NCBI RefSeq assembly: GCF_008801605.1 | Contig: NZ_VZPJ01000003.1 | Coordinates: forward strand, 472,761-536,760 | Reading direction: 5' to 3' | Source: Pseudomonas brassicacearum subsp. brassicacearum | GTDB taxonomy: Bacteria > Pseudomonadota > Gammaproteobacteria > Pseudomonadales > Pseudomonadaceae | Length of the DNA stretch: 64,000 nt | Shown: one piece after another, positions 10,093-21,056 of the stretch | How positions within the stretch are numbered: position 1 is the first letter of the stretch | Layout of the letters: each line of letters begins with the position of its first letter | Position numbers and translations under genes: made by a program | The notes under the pieces: generated by a model | The model's database searches: none | The model's input: only the letters and a program-made list of their open reading frames with translations | Told to the model about the DNA's origin: nothing

Positions 10093-11817
10093 ATGAATAG
10101 ATCTTCCGCGTTGCTCCTCGCTCTTGCCTTGCTCAGCGGCTGCCAGTCCATGGCCCCCGTTTCGACGGACGGTACGCCGCCGGTCGAAGACAGCGTGCAG
10201 GTACCTGAAAAACCCAAGGTCTACGGCTCGTTCAGCGAAGAAACCATCTTCAGCCTGTTGAGCGCCGAACTGGCAGGCCAGCGCAATCGCTTCGACATTG
10301 CGCTGGACAACTACGTGACCCAGGCCATCAATACCCAGGACCCGGGGATCTCCGAGCGGGCATTTCGCATTGCCGAATACCTGGGCGCCGACCAGCCCGC
10401 GCTGGATACCGCGCTGATCTGGGCCAAGAATGCCCCGGACGACCTCGAAGCGCAGCGCGCCGCTGCCGTGCAACTGGCCCGGGCCGGACGCTACGACGAC
10501 TCCATGATGTATATGGAGAAGGTCCTGCTGGGCAAGGGCGACACCCACTTCGACTTCCTGGCCCTGTCCGCTGCCGATACCGACCAGGAAACCCGCAACG
10601 GCCTGATGAAAAGCTTCGATCGCCTGTTGCAGCGCCACCCGAACAACGGCCAGCTGATTTTCGGCAAGGCCCTGCTGCTGCAACAGGATGGTGACACCCA
10701 GGGCGCCCTCACCCTTCTGGAAGACAACCCGCCGGAAGCTGGCGAAGTAGCGCCGATCCTGCTGCGCGCACGCCTGCTGCAAGGCTTGAACCGCGGCGAC
10801 GAAGCGCTGCCGCTGCTGGAAAAAAGCATCAAGAAGTACCCGGACGACAAACGCCTGCGCCTCACCTACGCCCGCATGCTGGTGGAAAACAACCGCATGG
10901 ACGACGCCAAGGTGGAGTTCTCCAGCCTGGTCCAGCAATACCCGGAAGACGACGAGTTGCGTTATTCCCTGGCGCTGGTCTGCCTGGAAGCCAAGGCCTG
11001 GGAAGAGGCCAAGGGTTACCTGGAAGACCTGATCGCCCGGGAAAGCCACGTCGACTCGGCCCATCTGAACCTGGGTCGCATCGCCGAGGAGCGCAATGAC
11101 CCCGAGAGCGCACTGATCGAGTACGCCCAGGTCGGCCCGGGCAACGACTATCTGCCGGCGCAGTTGCGCCAGGCCGATATCCTGATCGGCAATGGCAAGA
11201 CCGCCGATGCCCAGAGCCGCCTCGCCGTACAACGCGACTCCCAACCGGACTACGGCATCCAGCTGTACCTGATCGAAGCCGAAACCCTGGCGGCCAACAA
11301 TCAGGGCGACAAGGCCTGGAACGTGCTGCAACAAGCCTTGAAGCAGTACCCGGATGACCTGAACCTGCTTTACACCCGCGCCATGCTGGCGGAGAAACGC
11401 AATGACCTGGCCCAGATGGAAAAAGACCTGCGCCTGATCATCCAGCGTGACCCGGACAACGCCATGGCCCTCAACGCCCTGGGCTATACGTTGTCGGATC
11501 GCACCACCCGTTACGACGAAGCCAAGCTGCTGATCGAACAGGCCCACCAGATCAATCCGGAAGACCCGGCGGTGCTCGACAGCCTTGGCTGGGTGAATTT
11601 CCGCCTGGGCAATCTCGATGAAGCCGAACGCCTGTTACGCCAGGCCCTGGAGCGCTTTCCCGACCAGGAAGTCGCCGCTCACCTGGGCGAGGTCCTGTGG
11701 GCCAACGGCAAACAACGCGAAGCCCGGCAGATCTGGAGCCGATTCCTCAAGGATCAGCCTGACAGCCCTATCTTGCGCAGCACCATCAAACGCCTGACCG
11801 GATCCGAGACTCTTTAA
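10093..11817 (+). CDS. TPR-repeat outer-membrane lipoprotein (PA4667-like)
   Basis: 574 residues. The signal peptide ends in a lipobox (LLSGC, Cys17), so this is a predicted lipoprotein. The rest is a long array of helical tetratricopeptide repeats, for example [31 protein letters not shown], and near the C-terminus [20 protein letters not shown]. The same gene lies between hemA and lolB in other Pseudomonas. Its role is not established; TPR arrays usually mediate protein contacts. lolB starts four bases after the stop, so both are likely one transcript. Confidence 0.88.
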   Translation: MNRSSALLLALALLSGCQSMAPVSTDGTPPVEDSVQVPEKPKVYGSFSEETIFSLLSAELAGQRNRFDIALDNYVTQAINTQDPGISERAFRIAEYLGADQPALDTALIWAKNAPDDLEAQRAAAVQLARAGRYDDSMMYMEKVLLGKGDTHFDFLALSAADTDQETRNGLMKSFDRLLQRHPNNGQLIFGKALLLQQDGDTQGALTLLEDNPPEAGEVAPILLRARLLQGLNRGDEALPLLEKSIKKYPDDKRLRLTYARMLVENNRMDDAKVEFSSLVQQYPEDDELRYSLALVCLEAKAWEEAKGYLEDLIARESHVDSAHLNLGRIAEERNDPESALIEYAQVGPGNDYLPAQLRQADILIGNGKTADAQSRLAVQRDSQPDYGIQLYLIEAETLAANNQGDKAWNVLQQALKQYPDDLNLLYTRAMLAEKRNDLAQMEKDLRLIIQRDPDNAMALNALGYTLSDRTTRYDEAKLLIEQAHQINPEDPAVLDSLGWVNFRLGNLDEAERLLRQALERFPDQEVAAHLGEVLWANGKQREARQIWSRFLKDQPDSPILRSTIKRLTGSETL

Positions 11818-11821
11818 GATT

Positions 11822-12439
11822 ATGTTTTTGCGCCATCTCATCGTTTTCAGCTTCATTGCCCTGCTCGCCGGTTGCGCGGGCTTCGGCGCCCGTGAATCCG
11901 TCCAGGGCCAGGGCAACCAGGCCCAATGGCGCGAGCACAAGCAACAACTGAGCGGCCTCGACGGCTGGCAGATCGACGGCAAGATCGGTATCCGCGCCCC
12001 GAAAGACTCGGGCAGTGGCACGCTGTTCTGGCTGCAACGCCAGGACTACTACGATATTCGCCTGTCAGGCCCATTGGGGCGCGGTGCGGCCCGCCTGACC
12101 GGCCGACCGGGCCAGGTATCGCTGGAAGTTGCCAATCAGGGACGCTACGAGGCGCCCACGCCCGAAGCGCTGCTGGAAGAACAACTGGGCTGGAAGCTGC
12201 CGGTTTCCCACCTGACCTGGTGGGTTCGCGGGCTGCCGGCACCAGACAGTAAAAGCCGCCTGACCCTCGACGCCGACAGCCGCCTGTCCAACCTGGAACA
12301 GGATGACTGGCAGATCGAATACCTCAGCTATGCCCAGCAGAACGGCTACTGGCTGCCCGAACGCATCAAACTGCATGGCAGCAACCTCGACGTCACGCTG
12401 GTGATCAAGCAATGGCAGCCGCGCAAACTGGGGCAATGA
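11822..12439 (+). CDS. lolB: Outer-membrane lipoprotein receptor LolB
   Basis: 205 residues. LolB accepts lipoproteins from periplasmic LolA and inserts them in the outer membrane. A signal peptide with lipobox LLAGC (Cys18) is followed by the LolB fold, with [23 protein letters not shown] and a central [17 protein letters not shown]. ispE begins two bases after the stop, a conserved order in gamma-proteobacteria. Confidence 0.95.
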   Translation: MFLRHLIVFSFIALLAGCAGFGARESVQGQGNQAQWREHKQQLSGLDGWQIDGKIGIRAPKDSGSGTLFWLQRQDYYDIRLSGPLGRGAARLTGRPGQVSLEVANQGRYEAPTPEALLEEQLGWKLPVSHLTWWVRGLPAPDSKSRLTLDADSRLSNLEQDDWQIEYLSYAQQNGYWLPERIKLHGSNLDVTLVIKQWQPRKLGQ

Positions 12440-12440
12440 C

Positions 12441-13292
12441 ATGAGCGCCGCACGCCTGACCCTGCCCTCCCCGGCCAAGCTCAACCTGATGCTGCACATC
12501 CTCGGTCGTCGCCCGGACGGCTACCACGAGCTGCAGACGATTTTTCAGTTCCTGGACTACGGCGACGAAATCACCTTTGCCGTACGCGACGACGGCGTGA
12601 TTCGCCTGCACACCGAATTCGAAGGCGTTCCCCACGACAGCAACCTGATCGTCAAGGCCGCGAAAAAACTCCAGGCACAATCCGGCTGTCCGCTGGGCAT
12701 CGATATCTGGATCGAAAAGATCCTGCCCATGGGTGGCGGCATCGGTGGCGGCAGCTCGAATGCGGCCACCACGCTGCTGGGTCTCAACCACTTGTGGCAA
12801 CTGGGCTGGGACGCGGATCGCCTGGCCGCCCTGGGCCTGACACTGGGCGCCGACGTGCCGGTTTTCGTGCGTGGCCACGCCGCTTTCGCCGAGGGCGTAG
12901 GGGAAAAACTCACCCCGGTGGACCCCGAAGAACCCTGGTACTTGGTGCTGGTGCCGCAAGTCTCTGTAAGTACAGCAGAAATTTTTTCAGATCCACTGTT
13001 GACACGTAACTCTCCTCCCATTAAAGTGCGCCCCGTTCCCAAGGGAAACAGTCGAAATGACTGCTTACCGGTGGTAGCAAGGCGTTATCCAGATGTTCGT
13101 AACGCTTTGAATTTGTTAGGTAAATTTACCGAAGCAAAACTCACCGGAACTGGAAGTTGTGTGTTTGGGGGCTTCCCAAGCAAAGCTGAAGCTGATAAAG
13201 TCTCGGCCCTTCTGACAGAGACCCTTACAGGGTTTGTAGCAAAAGGAAGCAACGTTTCGATGTTGCATCGCAAGCTGCAAGACCTGCTCTAA
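12441..13292 (+). CDS. ispE: 4-diphosphocytidyl-2-C-methyl-D-erythritol kinase
   Basis: 283 residues. ATP-dependent kinase of the MEP isoprenoid pathway. The GHMP-kinase ATP loop [16 protein letters not shown] is near residues 95-110, and the substrate motif [11 protein letters not shown] is at the N-terminus. Codon choice changes sharply at about base 12960: the last third uses many A/T-ending codons (for example TCT GTA AGT ACA GCA), unlike the GC-rich first part. The protein appears intact across the boundary. Confidence 0.95.
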   Translation: MSAARLTLPSPAKLNLMLHILGRRPDGYHELQTIFQFLDYGDEITFAVRDDGVIRLHTEFEGVPHDSNLIVKAAKKLQAQSGCPLGIDIWIEKILPMGGGIGGGSSNAATTLLGLNHLWQLGWDADRLAALGLTLGADVPVFVRGHAAFAEGVGEKLTPVDPEEPWYLVLVPQVSVSTAEIFSDPLLTRNSPPIKVRPVPKGNSRNDCLPVVARRYPDVRNALNLLGKFTEAKLTGTGSCVFGGFPSKAEADKVSALLTETLTGFVAKGSNVSMLHRKLQDLL

Positions 13293-13328
13293 AGGAATCG
13301 AGTGCTGGGCACTCGCAGCAACAGATAC

Positions 13329-13403
13329 AGGGGCGTCGCCAAGCGGTAAGGCAGCAGGTTTTGATCCTGCCATGCGTTGGTTCGAATCCAGCCGCCCCTG
13401 CCA
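13329..13403 (+). tRNA. tRNA-Gln (TTG anticodon)
   Basis: Acceptor arms AGGGGCG (13329-13335) and CGCCCCT (13393-13399) pair perfectly, followed by G and an encoded CCA. The anticodon stem GCAGG/CCTGC encloses TTTTGAT, giving anticodon TTG. It lies 36 bases after ispE and just before prs, probably co-transcribed with them. Confidence 0.97.
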
Positions 13404-13450
13404 TTTTCCTATACTCATCCAGGTATACCCTCAGCCTTCAGGTACTGCGC

Positions 13451-14392
13451 GTGTCCAAGATGATGGTCTTTACGGGGAACGCCAACCCCGATCTGGCTCG
13501 GCGTGTCGTACGTCAGCTGCATATCCCTCTCGGTGACATTTCTGTCGGTAAGTTTTCCGACGGTGAAATCACTGCGGAGATCAATGAAAACGTTCGCGGT
13601 AAAGACGTCTTCATTATTCAGCCGACTTGCGCTCCGACCAACGATAACCTGATGGAACTCGTCGTGATGGCTGATGCCTTCCGTCGCTCCTCGGCTACTC
13701 GTATCACTGCTGTTATTCCTTACTTTGGTTATGCCCGTCAGGATCGCCGTCCGCGTTCCGCGCGTGTGGCAATCAGCGCGAAAGTCGTGGCTGATATGCT
13801 GACCGTAGTCGGCATCGACCGTGTTCTCACGGTTGATCTGCATGCTGACCAGATTCAGGGTTTCTTCGATATTCCCGTGGATAACATCTACGGCTCCCCG
13901 GTCCTGGTGGATGATATTGAAGATCAGCGCTTCGAAAACCTTATGATCGTGTCCCCGGACATTGGCGGCGTCGTGCGTGCACGGGCGGTTGCCAAATCCC
14001 TGGGCGTGGATCTGGGTATCATCGACAAACGCCGTGAGAAAGCCAATCACTCCGAAGTGATGCATATCATCGGCGACGTCGAAGGGCGTACCTGTATTCT
14101 GGTCGATGACATGGTCGATACCGCCGGCACCCTGTGCCACGCGGCCAAGGCCCTGAAAGAGCATGGCGCTGCCAAGGTCTTTGCCTACTGCACACACCCT
14201 GTGCTGTCGGGTCGAGCGATCGAGAACATTGAAAATTCCGTGCTGGACGAGCTGGTGGTCACCAATACCATTCCGCTGTCCGCTGCAGCACAAGCCTGTG
14301 TGCGTATCCGCCAACTGGATATCGCACCGGTTGTTGCCGAAGCGGTTCGCCGCATCAGCAACGAAGAATCGATCAGTGCGATGTTCCGCTAA
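13451..14392 (+). CDS. prs: Ribose-phosphate pyrophosphokinase
   Basis: 313 residues. Makes PRPP from ribose-5-phosphate and ATP. The signatures [11 protein letters not shown] and the PRPP loop [14 protein letters not shown] are intact. The start is GTG at 13451 (VSKMMVF), matching the usual Pseudomonas N-terminus; the ATG at 13460 is an alternative. The first half keeps the less GC-rich codon use seen in the 3' part of ispE. A strong terminator follows. Confidence 0.96.
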   Translation: MSKMMVFTGNANPDLARRVVRQLHIPLGDISVGKFSDGEITAEINENVRGKDVFIIQPTCAPTNDNLMELVVMADAFRRSSATRITAVIPYFGYARQDRRPRSARVAISAKVVADMLTVVGIDRVLTVDLHADQIQGFFDIPVDNIYGSPVLVDDIEDQRFENLMIVSPDIGGVVRARAVAKSLGVDLGIIDKRREKANHSEVMHIIGDVEGRTCILVDDMVDTAGTLCHAAKALKEHGAAKVFAYCTHPVLSGRAIENIENSVLDELVVTNTIPLSAAAQACVRIRQLDIAPVVAEAVRRISNEESISAMFR

Positions 14393-14431
14393 GGGCCCTG
14401 CCCTTTCCAGGACATCTCGTTGACGAAAAGC

Positions 14432-14470
14432 GCCCCGCCCCGGCATTACCTGTCGGGGCGGGGCTTTTTT
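14432..14470 (+). terminator. Rho-independent terminator after prs
   Basis: Perfect 11-bp stem (14432-14442 with 14454-14464, GCCCCGCCCCG type), an 11-base loop and six T residues. It separates prs from rplY. Confidence 0.93.
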
Positions 14471-14535
14471 GCCCATATCGCCTTAAGCGCTGGTCGCAAG
14501 CGCTGGGGTGAATGTGGTTACTTTGGAGATACAAC

Positions 14536-15138
14536 ATGAACGAATTTACTCTGAATGCTGAAGTGCGTTCCGACCTGGGGAAAGGTGCGAGCCGCCGCCT
14601 GCGTCGTCTCGCAAGCCTGGTTCCAGCTGTAGTCTACGGTGGCGAGAAAGCCCCTGAGTCCATCAGCATGCTGGCCAAAGAAGTTGCCAAACTGCTCGAA
14701 AACGAAGCGGCCTACAGCCACATCATCGAGCTGAACATTGGCGGCACCAAGCAGAACGTCGTGATCAAGGCCCTGCAGCGTCACCCGGCCAAAGGCCACG
14801 TGATGCACGCCGACTTCGTACGCGTAGTAGCTGGCCAGAAACTGACCGCTATCGTGCCTGTACACTTCGTTGGCGAAGCTGCTCCGATCAAGAAAGGCGG
14901 CGAAATTTCGCACGTTGTTTCGGAAATCGAAGTGACCTGCCTGCCGAAAGACCTGCCTGAATTCATCGAAGTCGACCTGGCTGACGCCGAAGTCGGCACG
15001 ATCATTCACCTGTCCGACCTCAAGGCTCCTAAAGGCGTTGAGTTTGTTGCTCTGGCACACGGCGATGACAAGGCAGTTGCCAACGTCCACGCTCCACGTG
15101 TTGCTCCAGAAGCCACTGAAGAAGGCGCTGCAGAGTAA
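14536..15138 (+). CDS. rplY: 50S ribosomal protein L25 (Ctc-type)
   Basis: 200 residues, the long Ctc form with an N-terminal L25 5S-rRNA-binding domain ([23 protein letters not shown]) and a C-terminal TL5 domain. Binds 5S rRNA in the large subunit. The ATG at 14536 is preceded by a GGAG-type site (TTTGGAGATACAAC). It is separated from prs by a terminator, so it probably has its own promoter, and lies upstream of pth. Confidence 0.95.
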   Translation: MNEFTLNAEVRSDLGKGASRRLRRLASLVPAVVYGGEKAPESISMLAKEVAKLLENEAAYSHIIELNIGGTKQNVVIKALQRHPAKGHVMHADFVRVVAGQKLTAIVPVHFVGEAAPIKKGGEISHVVSEIEVTCLPKDLPEFIEVDLADAEVGTIIHLSDLKAPKGVEFVALAHGDDKAVANVHAPRVAPEATEEGAAE

Positions 15139-15304
15139 TTTCACTCTGTCGCCGGAGTGACCGGAAACATCGCGGACTGGAACGTAGCGAGACAGCGGGC
15201 GAGAACGCGAAGTTTACTTAACGGTAAATCCGCCATTATCGTCCACTGTCGCAACACCGCCTGATTGCGACATCGTTATCCACACTCCAGGAAGGGCCCC
15301 TATC

Positions 15305-15889
15305 GTGACTGCCATTAAACTGATCGTTGGCCTGGGAAATCCAGGCGCTGAATACGAACAGACCCGGCATAACGCAGGGGCCCTTTTTGTTGAGCGCATC
15401 GCGCAGGCACAAGGCGTCAGCCTGGCAGCCGATCGCAAGTATTTCGGCCTGACCGGTCGCTTCTCGCACCAGGGTCAGGATGTTCGTCTGTTGATTCCCA
15501 CCACCTACATGAACCGCAGCGGCCAGGCCGTGGCGGCATTGGCCGGTTTCTTTCGCATCAAGCCTGAAGAAATCCTGGTGGCCCACGACGAACTCGACCT
15601 GCCTCCGGGCGTTGCCAAGCTCAAGCAAGGCGGCGGCCATGGCGGTCACAACGGGTTGCGCGACATCATCGCGCAACTGGGTAATCAGAATACCTTTCAC
15701 CGCCTGCGGCTCGGCATCGGCCACCCGGGCGTTGCCAGTATGGTTTCAAACTTTGTCCTGGGTCGTGCGCCTCGCGCCGAACAGGAAAAACTCGATGCCA
15801 GCATCGACTTTGCCCTCGGCGTGCTGCCGGATATCCTCGCCGGTGAATGGAACCGCGCGATGAAAAACCTGCACAGCCAGAAGGCCTGA
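15305..15889 (+). CDS. pth: Peptidyl-tRNA hydrolase
   Basis: 194 residues. Cleaves peptidyl-tRNA released by stalled ribosomes. Catalytic and substrate-binding elements are seen: GLGNPG, H22 in [21 protein letters not shown] and GGHNGLRDI. The start is GTG at 15305 (GTGACTGCC). ychF follows 22 bases downstream, the usual pth-ychF pair. Confidence 0.97.
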   Translation: MTAIKLIVGLGNPGAEYEQTRHNAGALFVERIAQAQGVSLAADRKYFGLTGRFSHQGQDVRLLIPTTYMNRSGQAVAALAGFFRIKPEEILVAHDELDLPPGVAKLKQGGGHGGHNGLRDIIAQLGNQNTFHRLRLGIGHPGVASMVSNFVLGRAPRAEQEKLDASIDFALGVLPDILAGEWNRAMKNLHSQKA

Positions 15890-15911
15890 CACTTATCCGA
15901 GGGGAAACACC

Positions 15912-17012
15912 ATGGGATTCAATTGCGGCATCGTCGGCCTGCCTAACGTCGGCAAGTCCACCCTGTTCAACGCCCTGACCAAATCCGGTATCGCGGCTGA
16001 GAACTTCCCCTTCTGCACCATCGAGCCGAACACCGGCATCGTTCCGATGCCCGATCCACGCCTGGAAGCCCTGGCGGCCATCGTGATCCCGGAGCGCGTG
16101 CTGCCGACCACCATGGAGTTCGTGGACATCGCCGGCCTGGTGGCTGGGGCCTCGAAAGGTGAAGGCCTGGGCAACAAGTTCCTGGCCAACATCCGCGAAA
16201 CCGATGCCATCGCCCACGTGGTCCGCTGCTTCGAAGACGAGAACGTGATTCACGTCTCCAACAGCGTCGACCCGAAACGCGATATCGAAATCATCGACCT
16301 GGAACTGATCTTCGCCGACCTCGACAGCTGCGAGAAGCAACTGCAGAAAGTCGCTCGCAATGCCAAGGGTGGCGACAAAGACGCCGTCGCCCAGAAAGCC
16401 CTGCTCGAGCAGTTGATCGCCCACTTCACCTTGGGCAAGCCGGCACGCAGCCTGATCAAGAACATGGGTGCCGATGAGAAGCAGATCGTTCGTGGCTTCC
16501 ACCTGCTGACCACCAAGCCGGTCATGTACATTGCCAACGTTGCCGAAGACGGCTTTGAGAACAACCCGCTGCTGGACGTGGTAAAAGCTATCGCCGAAGA
16601 AGAAGGCGCGATCGTGGTACCGGTCTGCAACAAGATCGAAGCGGAAATCGCCGAGCTTGAGGACGGCGAAGAGAAAGACATGTTCCTGGAGGCCCTGGGC
16701 CTGGAAGAGCCTGGCCTGAATCGCGTGATCCGCGCGGGTTATGAAATGCTCAACCTGCAGACGTACTTCACCGCTGGCGTAAAAGAAGTCCGCGCCTGGA
16801 CCGTTCGCGTCGGGGCTACCGCGCCACAAGCCGCGGCCGTGATCCATACCGACTTCGAAAAAGGCTTCATCCGCGCCGAAGTCATCGCCTATGACGATTT
16901 CATCCAGTACAAGGGTGAAGCCGGTGCCAAGGAAGCCGGTAAATGGCGTCTGGAAGGCAAGGAATACATCGTCAAGGACGGTGATGTGATGCACTTCCGC
17001 TTTAACGTCTAA
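15912..17012 (+). CDS. ychF: Redox-responsive ATPase YchF (Obg family)
   Basis: 366 residues. P-loop protein of the Obg group that prefers ATP and binds ribosomes. The P-loop GLPNVGKST is at 9-17, a DxAGL switch ([11 protein letters not shown]) follows, and the C-terminal TGS domain ends [13 protein letters not shown]. Start ATG with GAGGGG upstream. A 157-bp palindromic repeat starts 23 bases after the stop. Confidence 0.97.
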   Translation: MGFNCGIVGLPNVGKSTLFNALTKSGIAAENFPFCTIEPNTGIVPMPDPRLEALAAIVIPERVLPTTMEFVDIAGLVAGASKGEGLGNKFLANIRETDAIAHVVRCFEDENVIHVSNSVDPKRDIEIIDLELIFADLDSCEKQLQKVARNAKGGDKDAVAQKALLEQLIAHFTLGKPARSLIKNMGADEKQIVRGFHLLTTKPVMYIANVAEDGFENNPLLDVVKAIAEEEGAIVVPVCNKIEAEIAELEDGEEKDMFLEALGLEEPGLNRVIRAGYEMLNLQTYFTAGVKEVRAWTVRVGATAPQAAAVIHTDFEKGFIRAEVIAYDDFIQYKGEAGAKEAGKWRLEGKEYIVKDGDVMHFRFNV

Positions 17013-17035
17013 GTTGTCGCTGGTGTTGCGGGTGA

Positions 17036-17192
17036 TGGTGTGTATATCCGTTATTTAGGTAACGGCTGCTTAGGATTCCGCCCTGACGGCGGCTCACTTT
17101 TGAGAAGCCCGGAAGCCGGCCCAGTCAAAAGTGACCCGCTGTAAGAGCGGAACCGCCAGTAGTCCTTACCGCAGAAACGGATATACACACCA
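17036..17192. repeat. 157-bp palindromic repeat element (MITE-like)
   Basis: Terminal inverted repeats are perfect over 17 bp (17036-17052 and 17176-17192, core TGTATATCCGTT). An inner 10-bp inverted repeat TCACTTTTGA/TCAAAAGTGA lies at 17094-17103 and 17125-17134. The whole unit can fold as one long hairpin. There is no coding capacity. The pattern resembles recurring non-autonomous palindromes I recall from fluorescens-group genomes. It fills the gap between ychF and the cytochrome gene. Confidence 0.8.
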
Positions 17193-17241
17193 CCCCAAAC
17201 CGTTTCTATCGCACTCAAGAGATCAACAGCAGCCCAAAAAA

Positions 17242-17619
17242 TCATCGGCCCTTCGAAATCACACCACCCATATACTGATTCAAATCGCGAAAATCCTTAA
17301 CACTCCAAGGATACGGCGATAGCTTCACACCATTCTCTCGCAAGGTCCTCGGAATCAAATCCCCATTGGGTCGCAGTATTATCGACGACACAATCACACC
17401 CGGATAATCACTGAGTCGTTTCTTGAAAGCGGCAGTTGTAAGGTCAGGCGTAGGAGGATTGCTTTTATGAGCCAACGGCCCTGTCCCCTTGATATCTGCG
17501 CCGTGACACATGGCACATCTCTGTAAATAGAGATTTTTCCCATTGGCACTATCCGCAAAGGATAGTGATGTTTGAATGAGCGATAAAAACCCTAGCGAAG
17601 CGATGACTAATATTTTCAT
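17242..17619 (-). CDS. Small periplasmic c-type cytochrome
   Basis: 125 residues from ATG 17619: a signal peptide (about 1-22, ending SFA), heme-binding CAMCH (C35-C38-H39), and a late methionine in QYMGGVI as probable axial ligand. This is a one-heme class I cytochrome c. The redox partner is not identifiable from neighbours. The Shine-Dalgarno is weak (GAAAG). Base composition is poorer in GC than the flanking backbone, a hint of acquisition. Confidence 0.8.
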   Translation of the reverse strand: MKILVIASLGFLSLIQTSLSFADSANGKNLYLQRCAMCHGADIKGTGPLAHKSNPPTPDLTTAAFKKRLSDYPGVIVSSIILRPNGDLIPRTLRENGVKLSPYPWSVKDFRDLNQYMGGVISKGR

Positions 17620-17725
17620 TATGCTTTCGGCACATGCCAATTTTTATGGGCGCAACGCCCTGCGGGAACAAACTCATTCCCACAGGTTTTAGATGCCGGG
17701 ATTGTTGTCTGTTCGCACAATCTGA

Positions 17726-18313
17726 CTAGAACAGGTAGCCCATGTAGATCGCCGCCCCACCACCAGCCTGCAAGCCAGCGTTCATCCCGGCCATGACCAC
17801 CGCGCCCTTGGCCGAACGCGCCAGTTGCCGGTTGACTGTGGTCGAAGCAATGAGCGAGGTTGCCGGGTTGGAACTCAGGACCACCGACAACGCCAGCAAC
17901 TTGGGATCGAGCCCGAACAGCAGCGCTGTGGCCGAACCGCCGATCCCCAGGCCCACGCCCACTTCGGTATACATGCAAGGGCCGGTGATGTCGTCACTGG
18001 TCAGGTCGCGATCGACCAGGGCGTCACTGACAAACACTCTGCCAACGCTGTAAAAAGACTCCGCCGCACCCGCAGCCGACACACCCTTGCCCTTGATCTG
18101 AATATTGATCTTGCCAAAGCGCGGCAATCGCGCGCCAACACCGACACCTACGCCGACGCCGCCATAGCGGTAACTGACGTCCTCGCCCTGGGGCGAACGC
18201 AGGATAATCGAACCGCCACTGCCAGCCACCATGACCACGGTCAGGCCACCACCGCTAGCGGTCTGGTACTGCCAGCGACTCTCATTAACCGGGAGTGGGA
18301 TGTTATAGCTCAT
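17726..18313 (-). CDS. Conserved hypothetical protein, glycine-rich
   Basis: 195 residues, not recognised. It starts MSYNIPLPVNESRWQY at ATG 18313 (AAAGGAC about ten bases upstream); a longer frame from 18433 runs into the next gene and is not used. It has a Gly/Val-rich stretch (GGVGVGVGVGARLP, about 70-83) and hydrophobic glycine-rich segments near the C-terminus (VMAGMNAGLQAGGGAAIYMGYLF) that could insert in or contact a membrane. The DUF3592 gene begins just upstream on the same strand, 15 bases away, so they likely form a two-gene unit. Confidence 0.6.
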   Translation of the reverse strand: MSYNIPLPVNESRWQYQTASGGGLTVVMVAGSGGSIILRSPQGEDVSYRYGGVGVGVGVGARLPRFGKINIQIKGKGVSAAGAAESFYSVGRVFVSDALVDRDLTSDDITGPCMYTEVGVGLGIGGSATALLFGLDPKLLALSVVLSSNPATSLIASTTVNRQLARSAKGAVVMAGMNAGLQAGGGAAIYMGYLF

Positions 18314-18327
18314 ACGTTCAAAGTCCT

Positions 18328-18762
18328 TTAAGTGAATGAACCGCACCGCGACCGCGCTGGTCGGATGGTTTTCAGCAACCCGACCAGGGTGAAGAACAGC
18401 CCCATGGCACCCAACATCACTGGTGTCCCCCACAGTGCACCTCGATCCACGACAAGGGGGTTGGCGGCCGGCTGCTCGGGCAAATAATAAACTCGCACCG
18501 GCTGCCCCGGCTCATAGCCGAAGATGAAGCCACCCTGGGGGTAGGAAATTTTTTCACCTTTGCCAGTGGTGAACGCGATTTCGGGGTGAGAACCACCGGC
18601 GTTCAGCCGACTAACGATGCCATCGGCGGTCTGTGCCCGGGCGAGGAAGTCGCGACGGTCGAGGGTGAGATTGACGGCAATGCCCAGCAAGCCAATGCCG
18701 ATCAGCGCAAAAAGCAGGCCCAGCAGTATCGTCCCGATGCGTGACGGGGTGTCGTTAGCCAT
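18328..18762 (-). CDS. DUF3592-domain membrane protein
   Basis: 144 residues with two transmembrane segments (about 10-32 and 110-130) flanking a beta-rich DUF3592 domain containing GKGEKISYPQGGFIFGYEPGQPVRVYYLPEQP. This architecture is typical of DUF3592 proteins, whose function is unknown. It is followed by the glycine-rich hypothetical gene on the same strand. Confidence 0.75.
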   Translation of the reverse strand: MANDTPSRIGTILLGLLFALIGIGLLGIAVNLTLDRRDFLARAQTADGIVSRLNAGGSHPEIAFTTGKGEKISYPQGGFIFGYEPGQPVRVYYLPEQPAANPLVVDRGALWGTPVMLGAMGLFFTLVGLLKTIRPARSRCGSFT

Positions 18763-18853
18763 AGCTTGTCCCGGTATTCATCCATGAAAGAAGGCGGCGA
18801 GGATAACAAAAAGCCTGCTATGCCGTAATGCTGTTCATTCGAGGTTTGTGACC

Positions 18854-18887
18854 GCCGTGGCAAGGGAACTTGCTCCCTCGCCACGGA
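18854..18887. repeat. REP-like hairpin, second family
   Basis: CCGTGGC (18855-18861) pairs with GCCACGG (18880-18886), with GGGA/TCCC inside. This is the GTGGCGAGGGAGC-type palindrome of fluorescens-group genomes. It lies just downstream of the chemoreceptor gene. Confidence 0.6.
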
Positions 18888-18893
18888 CGCCCA

Positions 18894-21056
18894 TTAGCCT
18901 CTTTTGACTTTGAAGCGTCCCAACACCCGCTGCATCAGCGAGGCTCGCTCTGAAAGGTCCTTGGCCGCCACTGCGCACTCTTGCGAGTTCGACTGGTTTT
19001 TCTGCGTCACTTCGTCGATCTGCTCAAGCCCGATACTGGCCTGCTGCAAACCTGAAGCCTGCTCGCTGGAGGCCTGGTAGATCAGCGAAACCAGGCTCGA
19101 CACCGCGCCGGTTCCGCTGACGATGTTCTTCAGCGATTCGGCGGTTCGGCCGGCGATGACCATGCCGCGCTGAGTCTTGCTCGAGGAATCGGCGATCAGC
19201 GCGGCGGTCTGCTGGGCGGCCTCGGCACTGCGGGCGGCCAGGCTGCGTACTTCATCGGCCACCACGGCAAAACCGCGCCCAAGCTCACCGGCCCGGGCAG
19301 CTTCGATCGCCGCGTTCAGGGCCAGCAGGTTGGTTTGTGCGGCAATGTTGTCGATGGTGGTGATGATCGCAGTGATGTCCTTGCCCGAGTTGTCGATTTC
19401 GGCCATGGCGGCAATCAGTTCGCTCATCAATTTGTCGCTTTCCCCGGCATCGGCCCGCGAGGCCTGGGATTGCTCATCGGCTTTCTTGGCGTTGGCGGCG
19501 TTGTCCCGGGTCTGGGCGGCCATCTGCGTCATCACCGCGCTGATTTCGGTGATGGACGAGGCGGAATTGGAGGCCCCGTCGGAGAGTGACTGACTCAAGT
19601 CGGTAACCTGCGCCGAGCTGCCGGTGATCTGGGTGGCGCTGATCTGAACCTCGGAAATCAGCTGGTTCAGGTTGCTGACCATCTTCTCCAATGACTTGCC
19701 AAGGGTGTCATGGGGCGAAGACAAGCGGACCTCCAGGTCCAGGTCACCTTCGGAAATACGCTCGGCCACCCGCACCTGCCGTTGCAGGCTTTCAGACATG
19801 TCGTTGAGGGCCGCAGACAACTGCCCGACTTCGTCTTCGGATTTCTGCACCAGGCGACGAGAGAAATCTCCCAGGCTGATGGTGGCGGCCAAGGCGGCGG
19901 CTTCGCGAATCGGCCCAACGATTTTTGCCGCGGCATACCACAGGGCAGCCAGGGCCAACAACGAAATGACCAACCCTACCGACACTTGCCAGATGCTGTT
20001 GTTGAGGCTGCGTGCCTGCAGCTCCTGCTCCAGGGCGATGGCCTGGCTCATGACCACAGCCTTGGGCAGGCGAATCAACACCGCCCAGGGCTTGCCCGTG
20101 CGACCGAGCGCAATGGGCATCAGCACTTCAATGTTCTGTGTTTGCGCATTGAGCAGGCCATCACCCCGACCGGCCTGGATATCGCGGAGCACTTTTTCCC
20201 AGGATTCAGGCAACAAGGCCTTGATCGGCTGGCCAATCAGGTCGGTCCGCTGGCTGTCCGCGACCACCAAGCCCTGGTTACTCAGGATCGAAACCGTGCC
20301 TTTGCCGCCGTAGAGATCAGCAGACATCTGCTCGCTGAGTTTCTGGATAAACGCGATATCGAAGTCAGCCCCGACCACACCGTAGAACTTGCCGTTGGAC
20401 ACGATGGGCACCGACAAGGTGGTCAGCCAGACGTTTTTCCCCTGGACCACATAAGGAATGGGGTCGAGCACGCTTTCCTTCAGGGTGTCGCGCGGGCCGC
20501 TGTACCAACCGCCCTTGGGCACACCGTTGGGATGACGGTCCGGGGAGTCATACTCGACCAATGGTTGCACCGCGACATGGCCGTCGGCGCTGCGCGTCCA
20601 GTAAGGCGTGAAGCGTCCGGTCAGCGGGTTATTGCCATCCTCTGCATTGCGGAACGCCGGATCCTGCCCGTCTAACGCATTCGGTTCCCAGCAGGAATAG
20701 GTGCCATTGAAGTCCGGGTTATCCTTGAGGACGCTGAGCAGTACGCTGTTGATCTGTTCACGCCCCAATGCCAGGGGGCTTTGCGAGGCCTTGCTGGCGG
20801 CAAAGGCATTGGCCATGGTGCGGGCCGCATCCAGCGCATTCTGCAACTTGGCCTGGATGGCGTTGGCCCGGGATTCGGCCAGGTTCTGAATTTCCCGGAT
20901 GGTTGATTTCTCAACCAGTGCGCTGACCTCGGTCGAGACATATTGCTCATTGGCCCGGGCGCTGAAGAGCCCGTAGACAATCAGGCTGATGGATGAAACA
21001 AACAGGCATACGCCTGCCGTGACACAAATGCGTGCCTGCAATGACTTGAACTTCAT
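18894..21056 (-). CDS. Methyl-accepting chemotaxis protein with dCache domain
   Basis: 720 residues. TM1 at about 10-30, a large periplasmic double-Cache domain (about 35-350), TM2 at about 357-378, HAMP, then the cytoplasmic coiled coil with the highly conserved tip [21 protein letters not shown]. The Cache region has [21 protein letters not shown] and GVVGADFDI. The Arg of the amino-acid-binding motif (RxWY) is a Gly here, so amino-acid sensing should not be assumed. Signals to CheA/CheW at the pole. The ligand is unknown. Confidence 0.92.
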   Translation of the reverse strand: MKFKSLQARICVTAGVCLFVSSISLIVYGLFSARANEQYVSTEVSALVEKSTIREIQNLAESRANAIQAKLQNALDAARTMANAFAASKASQSPLALGREQINSVLLSVLKDNPDFNGTYSCWEPNALDGQDPAFRNAEDGNNPLTGRFTPYWTRSADGHVAVQPLVEYDSPDRHPNGVPKGGWYSGPRDTLKESVLDPIPYVVQGKNVWLTTLSVPIVSNGKFYGVVGADFDIAFIQKLSEQMSADLYGGKGTVSILSNQGLVVADSQRTDLIGQPIKALLPESWEKVLRDIQAGRGDGLLNAQTQNIEVLMPIALGRTGKPWAVLIRLPKAVVMSQAIALEQELQARSLNNSIWQVSVGLVISLLALAALWYAAAKIVGPIREAAALAATISLGDFSRRLVQKSEDEVGQLSAALNDMSESLQRQVRVAERISEGDLDLEVRLSSPHDTLGKSLEKMVSNLNQLISEVQISATQITGSSAQVTDLSQSLSDGASNSASSITEISAVMTQMAAQTRDNAANAKKADEQSQASRADAGESDKLMSELIAAMAEIDNSGKDITAIITTIDNIAAQTNLLALNAAIEAARAGELGRGFAVVADEVRSLAARSAEAAQQTAALIADSSSKTQRGMVIAGRTAESLKNIVSGTGAVSSLVSLIYQASSEQASGLQQASIGLEQIDEVTQKNQSNSQECAVAAKDLSERASLMQRVLGRFKVKRG

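Noticed and set aside
10030..11547. 505-residue minus-strand frame
   Set aside because: Antisense shadow of the TPR lipoprotein gene.
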